64,000 nucleotides of DNA from Flavobacterium sp. MFBS3-15 (GTDB lineage: Bacteria > Bacteroidota > Bacteroidia > Flavobacteriales > Flavobacteriaceae): contig NZ_JAPCHV010000001.1 in the NCBI RefSeq assembly GCF_026107645.2, positions 62,001 through 126,000 on the forward strand, read 5' to 3'. This document shows, one piece after another, positions 42,936-51,302 of this stretch. Every line of letters starts with the position of its first letter. Position 1 is the stretch's first letter. The position numbers and the translations under genes were made by a program. The notes under the pieces are model-generated. The model did no database searches and was not told where the DNA came from. It worked only from the letters and a program-made list of their open reading frames with translations.

Positions 42936-45410
42936 CTACTCCAATATATCCAAAAACGTCAGCCCAAAAATAACCCCGTCGCTCAGGAACCCGCTTTCAT
43001 ACGAGCGTATGTAATCAATGCGCAGGAAACGGAACTTGCCCCAGCCCAGGTTATCGAAACCGGCGGTGAATTCCATGTACGGCTTGTGCTCGGGTGTCGA
43101 AAGCGCATGGGCGCCCAAAACTAAATGGTAATTCAGCTCACTGATAAGTGGCAGCTTGTTGGTTATATAGCCCTTAAAGTTATGTTCCAGATGCCCTTCC
43201 AGATATTGGTCGTTGGTGCTATGGGTATAATAGGGCAGGAAGTTGAACACATTGAGGTAGCGTTCCGACTTGCCAATGTGCGTCTGGTTGCCGTTGAAGT
43301 GCCTGTAATCGACAAACGCTATATTCTCTGAATTGAAGAATTTTCCGGCACGTATTGCCATCCCTGTTTCGCCCTTGTTGCCTGCATCCATCGTATAGGT
43401 AATTCGTGTCGAAAGATGGTCGAAGTTGTAATCCTCTATGCTCGACGCAAAGCCTTTTTCATACTTCAGGTAAAGCCGGGGGTAATCGGGGTTGCTAATG
43501 ATTTCCCTGCCGTCGGGGCGGGTGCGGTATTTTTGCCCGAAGCTGAAACGTGCCTGCAATGACGCCTTCATCAGGTTGTGTTTCAGGAAAGCGGGCGTTT
43601 CATAGTCAAACGGCAGTAAGGGGTTGTTCGAAGTGTAAGGTTTGTAAATGTCTTTCAGCGTTGAGAAGTTGGTGTTGTTGTACAGCGCGTGCCTGCGTGC
43701 ATATTCAACCGAACCGTTTACGAAAATTCCGTTCAGCAACTCTTCCTCATAAGCCACTTTAATGAATGCATTGTCGTAAAACTTCGCATAGTTGTCGCGG
43801 AAGAACAGCGTGCTGACACTGTTCACGATCTTATTGATGGGCTTTTCGGGGTTGAATTGCTCCATGCTGCTGCCGCCCGTTACCGTTACAATGCGCTTGG
43901 AAAAATTATTGAACTTATGGGAAAAGGTCCCGGTCGCCCTGAAACGCTGCTCGGCAAATCCATAATTCAGGTCGGTGCCAAAAGTTGTATAGGTGTTCTT
44001 ATCGGGGTGATATTTCGTGAAATGAAACCCTGGTGCCAGCCAGTAGGCCTGCACCGTATTGAAGGCCAGGCGTGTGGCAATGCCGGTGTATTTGATGTCC
44101 CAGTTGTCTTCGGAGTTGTGGTAGGTATACCCAAGTATCGGCGAAAGCCACTTGAAGCGGTTGCGTTCATGGTCGATGCTGTCCAGATATGCCTTGCTTT
44201 TCCGTAGCTCCTGAAGCCTGTCCTTGCGGATGTAATCGTTGCGTTCCTCGGGTGTAAGCGGTATGGGCCGGCTGGTGTTCCAGTAACTGTCGGGCTTTTT
44301 ATTGGCATCGGCTTCCACAAGCTGTACTTCAGGACCAAAAGTATTTTTGGCGAATTTTGGGTCGAACTTAAAATTACTGTACACGTAACTAAACCTGCCT
44401 GTAAGCCCCACGCCAAAAAGCCCGGCGTTGAAATCGATGGTCTGTACATTCTTGGTCCAAAGCTTTTCCCGTGCATTGTAGCCGAAGTTTTGCCTTATCG
44501 TGAGTGAATCCAAAAGCGGCTGTTCAATCTGGCTGCCCTTCAGTGTGAAGTCGGTAGCGTACAGTTCCCATGTGCTGTCTACTATATAGATGTATCCTTC
44601 CACTGCCGCCTCGTTTTTCTTTTTGGGCGACACTTTTATCTTACTGATGAGGTGGCTGCTATCATAAAACGAACTTTCCAGCGTATAATCATAGTAGTTA
44701 AAGGCATTGTCGGCAATTGGCGATACCACGCGCACCTCGAACGGCAGAAAGTTTTCATAAAAATCAAACTCTGCAGTTTCAGCACTGTTATAGCTAAAGC
44801 CGTTGTCTTCGCCGCTCACTTTTGAGGCTACAACCACTTCGCGAATTTTATCCGGTTTTTGCGACTGCACCCGCGATACGGTTTCCGAAAGGTAAATAAT
44901 GCCATTGCCTGTGGTGTCGATAGAGCCGCCGATGTCTCCAATTTCCTGCCCCAGTATTTTATCCGGTACATCGGTAAGCGTAAAGGTGCCGCGGGAGTAG
45001 AAATCGGCTTCAAAAGTGGCTGTCCTTTCGGAGTTTTTTTCGCGGTTGGCAATCGCTTCGCTGATGATCATGCGGGCCTGGTCGCTTTTATTGGTTATAA
45101 TAAGCTCGTCCAGCGTATAGCTCTCGACCTGCAAAGTAAAATTAAGCGTATGCGGGAATTTAACAACATCCACAGTAACCTCCCTTGTAGTGTAACCTAT
45201 GGAACGGAACACCAGGGTGTGCCTCCCTTTAGCCGAAAGCGGTAGGGTGTAGTAGCCGTCTTCGTTAGACGATGTGCCGTTGTAGGTGCCTCCCTCCAGT
45301 ACGCTGGCAAAGGGCACGGGCTCTCCCGAGGCTGATACTATCCTTCCTTTCACCTGTGCAAAAGTTGGAATGCTTAAAAGCAAAAGGAAGTACAGTAGAT
45401 GTTTTTTCAT
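42936..45410 (-). CDS. DUF5686 outer-membrane protein with carboxypeptidase-like domain (paralogue 2)
   Basis: An 824-residue protein with the same architecture as the one at 38651: signal peptide (residues 1-18), CarboxypepD_reg-like domain (QVKGRIVSASGEPVPFASVL), long strand-rich region, and C-terminal SGFLSDGVIFGLTFLDILE. Sequence identity to the first copy is moderate and continuous. It begins 3 bases after the aroQ stop codon, so it is probably translated from the same transcript, an unexpected pairing of an aromatic amino-acid enzyme with an outer-membrane protein that may simply reflect operon convenience. Confidence 0.87.
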   Translation of the reverse strand: MKKHLLYFLLLLSIPTFAQVKGRIVSASGEPVPFASVLEGGTYNGTSSNEDGYYTLPLSAKGRHTLVFRSIGYTTREVTVDVVKFPHTLNFTLQVESYTLDELIITNKSDQARMIISEAIANREKNSERTATFEADFYSRGTFTLTDVPDKILGQEIGDIGGSIDTTGNGIIYLSETVSRVQSQKPDKIREVVVASKVSGEDNGFSYNSAETAEFDFYENFLPFEVRVVSPIADNAFNYYDYTLESSFYDSSHLISKIKVSPKKKNEAAVEGYIYIVDSTWELYATDFTLKGSQIEQPLLDSLTIRQNFGYNAREKLWTKNVQTIDFNAGLFGVGLTGRFSYVYSNFKFDPKFAKNTFGPEVQLVEADANKKPDSYWNTSRPIPLTPEERNDYIRKDRLQELRKSKAYLDSIDHERNRFKWLSPILGYTYHNSEDNWDIKYTGIATRLAFNTVQAYWLAPGFHFTKYHPDKNTYTTFGTDLNYGFAEQRFRATGTFSHKFNNFSKRIVTVTGGSSMEQFNPEKPINKIVNSVSTLFFRDNYAKFYDNAFIKVAYEEELLNGIFVNGSVEYARRHALYNNTNFSTLKDIYKPYTSNNPLLPFDYETPAFLKHNLMKASLQARFSFGQKYRTRPDGREIISNPDYPRLYLKYEKGFASSIEDYNFDHLSTRITYTMDAGNKGETGMAIRAGKFFNSENIAFVDYRHFNGNQTHIGKSERYLNVFNFLPYYTHSTNDQYLEGHLEHNFKGYITNKLPLISELNYHLVLGAHALSTPEHKPYMEFTAGFDNLGWGKFRFLRIDYIRSYESGFLSDGVIFGLTFLDILE

Positions 45411-45413
45411 GGT

Positions 45414-45830
45414 TTAAAGTATAAGCGATTGTATAGCCAGCTCGTAGCCATTCAGCCCGAAGCCAATGATAACACCCGCCGCCACGGGAGACAGGAACGA
45501 CTGGTGCCTGAAGGTTTCTCGCGAAAAGGTGTTGGAGATATGCACTTCGATGACAGGCGCTGTTACCGCTTTCACGGCATCGGCAATGCCAATGGAGGTG
45601 TGTGTATAGGCCCCGGCATTCAGTATGATGCCATTGTGGCTAAAGCCTTTTTTTTGTATTTCGGTTATTATTTCTCCTTCAATATTGCTCTGGAAGTACG
45701 ACAGCTTTATGCTTGGGTATTTATTTTGCAGTCCGGCGAGATAGTCATCAAAAGTCCGGCCGCCGTATATTTCGGGTTCGCGCGTGCCTAAAAGGTTCAG
45801 GTTAGGGCCGTTGATTATGTGTATGTTCAT
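45414..45830 (-). CDS. aroQ: Type II 3-dehydroquinate dehydratase
   Basis: A 138-residue enzyme of the shikimate pathway that converts 3-dehydroquinate to 3-dehydroshikimate by syn... anti elimination via a dodecamer. Catalytic residues are present: Arg17 and Tyr22 (GTREPEIYGG), Asn71 (ILNAGAYTHTS), His77, His97 (VHISNTFSRE) and Arg108. Length is typical. It is the first gene of a two-gene unit with the second DUF5686 gene (3-base gap). Confidence 0.95.
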   Translation of the reverse strand: MNIHIINGPNLNLLGTREPEIYGGRTFDDYLAGLQNKYPSIKLSYFQSNIEGEIITEIQKKGFSHNGIILNAGAYTHTSIGIADAVKAVTAPVIEVHISNTFSRETFRHQSFLSPVAAGVIIGFGLNGYELAIQSLIL

Positions 45831-45925
45831 TGTTTTATGGTTTCTCTGGTAAAAGTAAGTGTTTACTGCAATGCACGCATTTAGTTTAATACTAATTTTA
45901 ACATTTGGGTATAATATGGAAGGAG

Positions 45926-46050
45926 AATGATACGTATTAGCGGATTACGACGAATTCTTAGGGTTTGCCAAAGTTTTTTGAAGTACTTTTCCGATAATTC
46001 AGCTGGCTTATCGAAAGATCAGCGAAAATCCGCCCAATCCGCGTTCCTTT
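45926..46050. repeat. Remnant of a dispersed intergenic repeat
   Basis: Two fragments, TATTAGCGGATTACGACGAA at 45932 and GATCAGCGAAAATCCGCCCA at 46019, resemble a repeat common in flavobacterial and other Bacteroidota intergenic regions. They share an AATCCGC core with the remnant at 27742. Nothing coding is visible between aroQ and the next gene's terminator. Confidence 0.4.
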
Positions 46051-46055
46051 GTAAT

Positions 46056-46094
46056 AAAAATAAACCGGCTTCCCCAATAAAGAAGAAGCCGGTT
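46056..46094 (-). terminator. Terminator of the first beta-barrel gene pair
   Basis: AACCGGCTTC and GAAGCCGGTT; on the minus strand followed by a T-rich run. It lies 21 bases after the stop codon at 46115. Confidence 0.85.
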
Positions 46095-46114
46095 GTGCCA
46101 TGTTTTTAAATTTC

Positions 46115-46660
46115 CTAGAAATAATACCCAACAGATAGCTGGAATACATTGTTCTTGATGTCAATCTCGTCGTTATCCGATACGTTGCTGAGACCCACAT
46201 TGTAACGTGCCTGAGCAAACAGCCCAGCAATGATTTTTAGTTCTGCGCCAACACCTGCAGAAAGGTCGAAGCTTTTGGTGTCGAAAGCTTCTTCAGCCTC
46301 ATCGACAAGGAAAGAGAACTGAGGTCCTGCCATAAGGCTTAGCTTTTCAGGCAGCACATAGAATTTTGCCATTACGGGTACAGCGATGTAGCTCAGGTCG
46401 ATATCCTGTGCAATGTCAAGCGCAGTGTCTTTGTATGTCGCTCCCTGTGACGAGAAAAGCCCTTCTGCCTGGATAGAGAATGTTGGCACCAGGTTAAGCT
46501 CTACAACAGCTCCCGCATGGAAGCTGGTAATTCCGTCGGTATCCACATCGCCCGAAAAATTAGCGAAGTTGGCCCCTGCCTTAATACCAAAGTCAAGGCC
46601 CTGTGCCTGCATGGCAAAACTGCCTGCCAGTGCTGTGAACAATAAAAGAATCTTTTTCAT
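46115..46660 (-). CDS. PorT-like outer-membrane beta-barrel protein (array member 1)
   Basis: A 181-residue protein with a signal peptide (MKKILLLFTALAGSFAMQAQ, cleavage after Ala19) and a compact eight-strand barrel of the PF13568-type family: FGIKAGANFANFSGD at the start, PTFSIQAEGLFSSQGA, LSLMAGPQFSFLVD and a C-terminal VFQLSVGYYF strand that would close the barrel and be recognised by BAM. The last residue is aromatic. It is the downstream gene of a minus-strand pair with 46681. Confidence 0.9.
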   Translation of the reverse strand: MKKILLLFTALAGSFAMQAQGLDFGIKAGANFANFSGDVDTDGITSFHAGAVVELNLVPTFSIQAEGLFSSQGATYKDTALDIAQDIDLSYIAVPVMAKFYVLPEKLSLMAGPQFSFLVDEAEEAFDTKSFDLSAGVGAELKIIAGLFAQARYNVGLSNVSDNDEIDIKNNVFQLSVGYYF

Positions 46661-46680
46661 GTGTTCTATAAATTAGTGGG

Positions 46681-47205
46681 TTAAAAATAAAAACCTAACG
46701 AAAGCTGTATTACCGAATTCTTTACATCGGCATCTTCAAATACCTGTTTTTGTCCCCATACATAACGGCCCTGGATGAAAAGCCCGCCCGTAATTTCATA
46801 TTCAAGGCCGGCCGCGATGCCAAAGTCAAAATTCTCGGCTTCGGCCGGAACAACGTCTTTAGTTTCGCCTGCGACCAATGAGAACTGTGGCCCGGCGTGT
46901 ATGCTTAACGAACCATCGATGTCAAATTCGGCCATGACCGGCAGTGTTACATAATTGATCTTATACTCATCGCCATCTACCTTGGCCCCCTGTACGGAGT
47001 ATAATAGTTCCGGTTGGATCGTTATACGGTCAAGGATGTAAAACTCTGTAAGTAATCCTACATGAAAGCTGGTTATGCCATCAAAGCTGTCGGCATCGTT
47101 GCCGGTAAGGTTGGCAAAGTTTACCCCTCCTTTAATTCCATACGTTTGTGCCTGTGACAAAGAGCCCATGAGCAGCATTGCTGCTGCTAAAAAAAAATGT
47201 TTCAT
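46681..47205 (-). CDS. PorT-like outer-membrane beta-barrel protein (array member 2)
   Basis: A 174-residue paralogue with signal peptide MKHFFLAAAMLLMGSLSQAQ and the motifs YGIKGGVNFANLTGND, ITIQPELLYSVQGAKVD, LSIHAGPQFSLVAGE and VIQLSLGFYF. I start it at 47205; an earlier in-frame ATG adds ten residues before the signal peptide and is unlikely. Located 20 bases upstream of array member 1 on the same strand, so likely co-transcribed. Confidence 0.9.
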   Translation of the reverse strand: MKHFFLAAAMLLMGSLSQAQTYGIKGGVNFANLTGNDADSFDGITSFHVGLLTEFYILDRITIQPELLYSVQGAKVDGDEYKINYVTLPVMAEFDIDGSLSIHAGPQFSLVAGETKDVVPAEAENFDFGIAAGLEYEITGGLFIQGRYVWGQKQVFEDADVKNSVIQLSLGFYF

Positions 47206-47427
47206 ATAAAAATTTGTAATACTGGTTAAAGGCAAATGTAAGGCAAAAACTTAAAGCAGTAAATGTACTTTAACCCCATTTTGGCATTTTTAAAGATCTT
47301 TTACAAAGCCTATTGCAAATCTGGTAATGTAAGATTTTGATTGTCAGTAATAATTTGGATTACAAATATTTTAAAAAATGGCATACGTTTTGTAAGTACA
47401 AATGTTAATAACTTAAAAAATAAACAC

Positions 47428-48033
47428 ATGAAAAAATTTATGTTTTCGATGATTGCCCTTGCATCATTCATGGCTGTCCAGGCCCAGGAAGAAGAGGGAG
47501 GTAAAGGATTTGCAAAAGGTGATGTTTTTGCTTCCGGCTCGCTGGGATATAGCTCCCAAAAAACTGGTGAAGAGAAGTATAATCAGTTTAACGTTATCCC
47601 AAGGGTAGGCTATTTTGTGAGTGATAATGTAGCTATTGGTGCCCAGTTAGGATACGGCAACTCCAAGGCAACTTATTATACAGGTATGGAATGGGATGAA
47701 CGTACTACAAATTCTTTTTCAGCCGGGGCCTTCGCAAGATATTATGCTACACCGAGTAATACCTTCTCTTTCTTTGGACAGCTGCAAGCCAACTACAGCA
47801 CCTCAAAAACTGAATATGAGGGAGGTGGCGAGGATAAAAGGAATGGGTTTGATGTAGGCCTTGCGCCCGGTATCAGCTATTTTGTATCTGATCACATTGC
47901 CCTGGAAACCACTTTTGGCGTATTAAGTTATGCTACTTCCAAGCCCGATGCAGATGGCACTGAATCGACAAATACTTTTAATCTGAACCTTAACCTTAGC
48001 AATGTAGTGTTTGGCATCGTTTACAAATTTTAA
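47428..48033 (+). CDS. Outer-membrane beta-barrel protein of a different subfamily
   Basis: A 201-residue protein. I start it at 47428, where MKKFMFSMIALASFMAVQAQ forms a signal peptide; an upstream ATG adds an AT-rich stretch with no family match. The mature part has alternating amphipathic strands (DVFASGSLGYSSQKTGEEKY, FNVIPRVGYFVSDNVAIGAQ, NTFSFFGQLQANYSTSKTEY) ending in NVVFGIVYKF. It resembles OmpW/OmpX-like small barrels and not the PorT-like family of its neighbours. It opens the plus-strand half of the array. Confidence 0.85.
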   Translation: MKKFMFSMIALASFMAVQAQEEEGGKGFAKGDVFASGSLGYSSQKTGEEKYNQFNVIPRVGYFVSDNVAIGAQLGYGNSKATYYTGMEWDERTTNSFSAGAFARYYATPSNTFSFFGQLQANYSTSKTEYEGGGEDKRNGFDVGLAPGISYFVSDHIALETTFGVLSYATSKPDADGTESTNTFNLNLNLSNVVFGIVYKF

Positions 48034-48058
48034 AAATTTGTTAATATCATTCTTAATA

Positions 48059-48083
48059 AAATACCCGCTTATAGGTATTTTTC
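48059..48083 (+). terminator. Terminator after the barrel gene at 47428
   Basis: AAATACC and GGTATTT with an eight-base loop followed by T-rich sequence; it separates this gene from the next. Confidence 0.65.
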
Positions 48084-48099
48084 TTATTAATTAATTTTA

Positions 48100-48107
48100 T
48101 ACATTTG
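48100..48107 (+). promoter_or_regulatory. Promoter -7 element of array member 3
   Basis: TACATTTG matches TAnnTTTG, 31 bases before the ATG at 48139. No TTG is at the -33 position. Confidence 0.6.
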
Positions 48108-48138
48108 CCCCAAGTAACAATAAAAATTTAAACACAAA

Positions 48139-48666
48139 ATGAAAAAAATCTTATTATCTGCAGTAGCCGTTATGGCTTTTGGTGTAGCTGCTCAAGCTCA
48201 ATCAGAGGAAATGAAATTCGGTGTTAAAGCGGGTGCTAACTTCTCTAACTTTACAGGAGATTTTGATGCTGACGGAGCAACAAGTTTCTATGTAGGTGGT
48301 TTGGTTGACCTTCCTGTATCCGGCAACTTCCACGTACAGCCCGAAGTTCTTTACTCTATGGAAGGTGCTGACAAAGCAAGCCTTTCTTATGTAAGGGTGC
48401 CAATCATGGCTAAATATTATGTTATGGAAGGCCTTAGCCTGCAGGCTGGTCCGGAAGTAGCTTTCAAAGTTGCCGCTGAAGACGATGCAATGGATGAAAT
48501 GACTAAGTCTATCGACTTTGGTATCGGAGCTGGTGCTGCTTACGAGCTTCCAATGGGTCTTATGTTTGACGTAAGGTACAACCTTGGTATGTCAAACATC
48601 AGCGATGTTGACGGTGTAGACATGAAGAACACAGGTATCCAACTTGGTCTTGGATACCGTTTCTAA
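48139..48666 (+). CDS. PorT-like outer-membrane beta-barrel protein (array member 3)
   Basis: A 175-residue paralogue with signal peptide MKKILLSAVAVMAFGVAAQA, then MKFGVKAGANFSNFTGDFDA, FHVQPEVLYSMEGADKASLS, LSLQAGPEVAFKVAAEDD and GIQLGLGYRF. Codon use is T-ending and rich in GCT and CTT, like the ribosomal protein genes, which suggests high expression. It has its own promoter and terminator, so each of the plus-strand copies can be controlled separately. Confidence 0.92.
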   Translation: MKKILLSAVAVMAFGVAAQAQSEEMKFGVKAGANFSNFTGDFDADGATSFYVGGLVDLPVSGNFHVQPEVLYSMEGADKASLSYVRVPIMAKYYVMEGLSLQAGPEVAFKVAAEDDAMDEMTKSIDFGIGAGAAYELPMGLMFDVRYNLGMSNISDVDGVDMKNTGIQLGLGYRF

Positions 48667-48691
48667 GACCCTGATGTTAATAAATTCAGAA

Positions 48692-48718
48692 AACCTCCCC
48701 ATGGGAGGTTTTTTTTTA
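48692..48718 (+). terminator. Terminator of array member 3
   Basis: AACCTCCC and GGGAGGTT around CAT, followed by nine T. Located 26 bases after the stop codon. Confidence 0.92.
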
Positions 48719-48759
48719 AGAATATTTTGCTATTTTTATCGCACCTAAATCAATAACAC

Positions 48760-49296
48760 ATGAAAAAACTCTTACTTTCGGCTGTTGCCGTTATGGCTTT
48801 TGGATTTACCGCACAGGCACAAATGGATGAATTTCCGATATTCGGTATAAAAGGTGGTGTAAACCTTTCAAATTTTGGCGCTGATGCCGAAGACACCGAT
48901 ATGGCTACTTCATTTTATGCAGGTGTTTCATTGGATATCCCAATGAAAGGCATATTCCACCTTCAGGCGGAGGCCCTTTACTCTGTAGAGGGTGCGGATG
49001 AAGCATCAATTACTTATCTAAGGATGCCTGTTATGGGTAAATTTTATGTAGGTAACAATTTTAATGTTCAGGTTGGCCCAGTTTTGGGAGCTAAGCTTGA
49101 CACTGAAGACAAGTATCTCAATAAAGCTACAAAAGCTCTTGATTATGGAGCTGCCGCGGGACTTTCTTATGAATTCAATATGGGGCTTGTTGTTGATGCA
49201 AGGTACTATCTTGGACTGGCAGACATCAACAGGTCTGAGTCAACAGATAAGATTACCAATAACTCGATCCAATTGGGTCTTGGATTCCGTTTTTAA
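48760..49296 (+). CDS. PorT-like outer-membrane beta-barrel protein (array member 4)
   Basis: A 178-residue paralogue closely related to member 3: signal peptide MKKLLLSAVAVMAFGFTAQA, then FGIKGGVNLSNFGADAEDTD, FHLQAEALYSVEGADEASIT, FNVQVGPVLGAKLDTEDKYL and SIQLGLGFRF. The signal peptide and first strands are almost identical to member 3, which marks a recent tandem duplication. No promoter consensus is visible in the short gap; it could be read from an unrecognised promoter. Confidence 0.92.
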   Translation: MKKLLLSAVAVMAFGFTAQAQMDEFPIFGIKGGVNLSNFGADAEDTDMATSFYAGVSLDIPMKGIFHLQAEALYSVEGADEASITYLRMPVMGKFYVGNNFNVQVGPVLGAKLDTEDKYLNKATKALDYGAAAGLSYEFNMGLVVDARYYLGLADINRSESTDKITNNSIQLGLGFRF

Positions 49297-49317
49297 TCAT
49301 TTGTTTGATAAATATTT

Positions 49318-49344
49318 AAAGCCTCTTTTACAGAGGCTTTTTTT
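49318..49344 (+). terminator. Terminator of array member 4
   Basis: AAAGCCTCT and AGAGGCTTT with a five-base loop followed by a T-run, 21 bases after the stop codon. Confidence 0.9.
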
Positions 49345-49375
49345 AAGCCAATTAGTTAATCAATACAAATAAATC

Positions 49376-50020
49376 ATGAAAAAGAATTTGCTTACTGTGG
49401 CTGCCACTTTGCTGGCTGCTGCTTCTTTTGCGCAGGAAAAAATGGAAGATCCTGCTGCTAAAAACCCTGCATTTGGCATCAAAGCGGGCCTTAACATAGC
49501 TACGATAACAGGAGATGTTAACGATGCATCGCCAAGGCTGGGGGTACATTTTGGGGTAACTGCCGAATTTAAGCTGTCAGACAGGTTTTCAATTCAACCC
49601 GAATTACTTTATTCGATGCAGGGTGTGAAGGAAACCGTTTCGGAAGAATATTTAGGCAGCATCATAACCGGAGAAGGAACTACTAAAATGGATTATATCA
49701 ACCTGCCGGTCATGGCAAAAATCTACCTTAGCGATGGCTTTAGTCTTGAAGTAGGTCCGCAGATAGGTGTTTTGGTAAGCGGAAAAATATCGTATGACCT
49801 CAACTTTGAAGGTGAGAATGTAAGCGGCACTGAAGATGCAAGCAGCGAGCTTAAATCGGTTGATTTTGCCTTTAATGCAGGCTTGGGATACAAGCTTCCG
49901 TCGGGACTCTTTTTCCAGGGTCGTTACAGTTTGGGTCTAACAAACACTTATGATGGCGACTTTGATACTGAAGGAAAGAATGGGGTGCTGCAATTCTCTA
50001 TAGGATATCAGTTTAAATAA
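49376..50020 (+). CDS. PorT-like outer-membrane beta-barrel protein (array member 5)
   Basis: A 214-residue member with signal peptide MKKNLLTVAATLLAAASFAQ, then FGIKAGLNIATITGDVNDAS, FSIQPELLYSMQGVKETVSE, FSLEVGPQIGVLVSGKISYD and VLQFSIGYQFK. It is longer than the others by two loop extensions (around residues 80-100 and 135-160). The C-terminal aromatic strand ends in Phe-Lys, one residue past the usual terminal aromatic. Terminator at 50032. Confidence 0.9.
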   Translation: MKKNLLTVAATLLAAASFAQEKMEDPAAKNPAFGIKAGLNIATITGDVNDASPRLGVHFGVTAEFKLSDRFSIQPELLYSMQGVKETVSEEYLGSIITGEGTTKMDYINLPVMAKIYLSDGFSLEVGPQIGVLVSGKISYDLNFEGENVSGTEDASSELKSVDFAFNAGLGYKLPSGLFFQGRYSLGLTNTYDGDFDTEGKNGVLQFSIGYQFK

Positions 50021-50031
50021 ATAACTTAGTC

Positions 50032-50057
50032 AAGCCTCATTTTAGTGAGGCTTTTTT
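50032..50057 (+). terminator. Terminator of array member 5
   Basis: AGCCTCA and TGAGGCT around TTTTAG-type loop followed by T-run, 12 bases after the stop codon. Confidence 0.9.
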
Positions 50058-50151
50058 GGTTGTTGTAAATATTTAGCAGGTTAAGAATTTCTTAAATTCC
50101 TTAAAATAGTCACAATTTTATTAAACTATTCTTAATAAAAAACTTAAAATT

Positions 50152-50182
50152 TTGAAACTTCATGTAGTGTGATGTAATTTTG
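50152..50182 (+). promoter_or_regulatory. Promoter of the 50219 lipoprotein gene
   Basis: TTG at 50152-50154, a 20-base spacer and TAATTTTG at 50175-50182 fit the Bacteroidota promoter. The leader would be about 30 bases. Confidence 0.7.
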
Positions 50183-50218
50183 AGCATTCAAATATGTAAC
50201 TTAAAATACAAAACAACC

Positions 50219-50899
50219 ATGAAAAGATTCAATTTAGTTTTAGGTACTGTGTTAATTGCAGCAGGTGCTGTATCATGTAAAGATGAGGCGAAAGAGACTG
50301 CCGAGCATAATGTTGACCACTATGTAGTGTTTGTCGACTCTGTAAACGGCCTTGATGCTGCTGAGAGGGCTGCTAACTGGGCTGCTATCGATGCCGAGTA
50401 CCACGCAAGGGAAATGGAGGCAGAAGCTGCACTTACTACACTTGAGAATGATGAGGCTGCTGCCAAAAGGATCGAGGAAAGCAAAACCAAGTATGATGGT
50501 GTGAAAATGCAGGCTGAAAATGATGCAAAAGCAAAAATGGAGGCTAATGCATCTTCAGGTACACCGCTGGCAGACAAATTCTTTGGCCCGGGTAATGTTG
50601 TGGGTAATGACATGACCTTCTCATGGGTAAACAAAGACAATATCCTTGATGTATACACCAAATTCTATGAAACTTTCGATGCTGAAAAAGACGAGTATTC
50701 AAGGCAGGACCTTGACAAAGTTAAAGCGTGGTATGAAGCGCTTGATGCAAGGAAAAACACAGTAGAGAAAGAAGGCCTTTCTTCTGAAGACAACGGTAAG
50801 ATTGCCAACATCAAGCTGAAATTTGCGCCTAAGTTCCGTTGGGAGCGCCTGACAGCAAAAGGTGAAGAAAACCAGGATGCTAAAGATAAAGCGAACTAA
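50219..50899 (+). CDS. Lipoprotein, alanine- and glutamate-rich coiled coil
   Basis: A 226-residue lipoprotein: signal peptide with lipobox VSC (MKRFNLVLGTVLIAAGAVSC, Cys20) and a highly helical, alanine/glutamate/lysine-rich mature part (for example ETAEHNVDHYVVFVDSVNGL, AALTTLENDEAAAKRIEESK). The heptad pattern suggests a coiled coil or helical bundle. I start it at 50219, since an earlier ATG adds residues before the signal peptide. No enzymatic motif is recognised. It has a clear promoter and terminator, so it stands alone next to the barrel array. Confidence 0.75.
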   Translation: MKRFNLVLGTVLIAAGAVSCKDEAKETAEHNVDHYVVFVDSVNGLDAAERAANWAAIDAEYHAREMEAEAALTTLENDEAAAKRIEESKTKYDGVKMQAENDAKAKMEANASSGTPLADKFFGPGNVVGNDMTFSWVNKDNILDVYTKFYETFDAEKDEYSRQDLDKVKAWYEALDARKNTVEKEGLSSEDNGKIANIKLKFAPKFRWERLTAKGEENQDAKDKAN

Positions 50900-50928
50900 G
50901 AATAATTAGTTAATTTATTAATTCAGGA

Positions 50929-50960
50929 AGAAGGTATGCATAGCATGCCTTCTTTTTTTA
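50929..50960 (+). terminator. Terminator of the 50219 lipoprotein gene
   Basis: AGAAGGTATGC and GCATGCCTTCT with a three-base loop followed by seven T, 29 bases after the stop codon. Confidence 0.92.
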
Positions 50961-51047
50961 TTTAATTGAGGGAGCTTTAACCGGAGCTTAACGTGCTCTG
51001 ATTGGGTGTTTTTGTAATTTTAAGTATAACTTTTAAATTTCAAAATT

Positions 51048-51302
51048 ATGCCGGGAAGGAAAACACCGGGCCCGCAGGTTAAGGATAAAGACCAGTATGA
51101 GGCCCTCAGGGAGAAAGGCTACAGCAAAGAGAAATCGGCGCGCATAGCCAATAGTAAAGGCGCTGAAAAGCGCGGAGGCAAGGCGGGCAAATATGAAGAC
51201 CGCACAAAGGCGGATCTTTATAAGGAAGCGCAAAAAGTAGGGATTGAAGGCCGTTCCAAAATGACCAAGGCGGAGCTGGCCCATGCGCTCCGCACCAACT
51301 AG
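51048..51302 (+). CDS. Small basic protein with Rho-N/SAP-like C-terminal domain
   Basis: An 84-residue highly charged protein. Residues 1-50 are rich in lysine, glycine and arginine (MPGRKTPGPQVKDKDQYEAL, KSARIANSKGAEKRGG) and residues 50-84 form a Rho termination factor N-terminal/SAP-like helical unit (DRTKADLYKEAQKVGIEGRS, KMTKAELAHALRTN), a fold known to bind nucleic acid. Similar small ChaB-like or DUF7218-type proteins occur in many bacteria, often stress-induced. The 3' end overlaps the stop codon region of the convergent gene by four bases. Confidence 0.75.
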   Translation: MPGRKTPGPQVKDKDQYEALREKGYSKEKSARIANSKGAEKRGGKAGKYEDRTKADLYKEAQKVGIEGRSKMTKAELAHALRTN

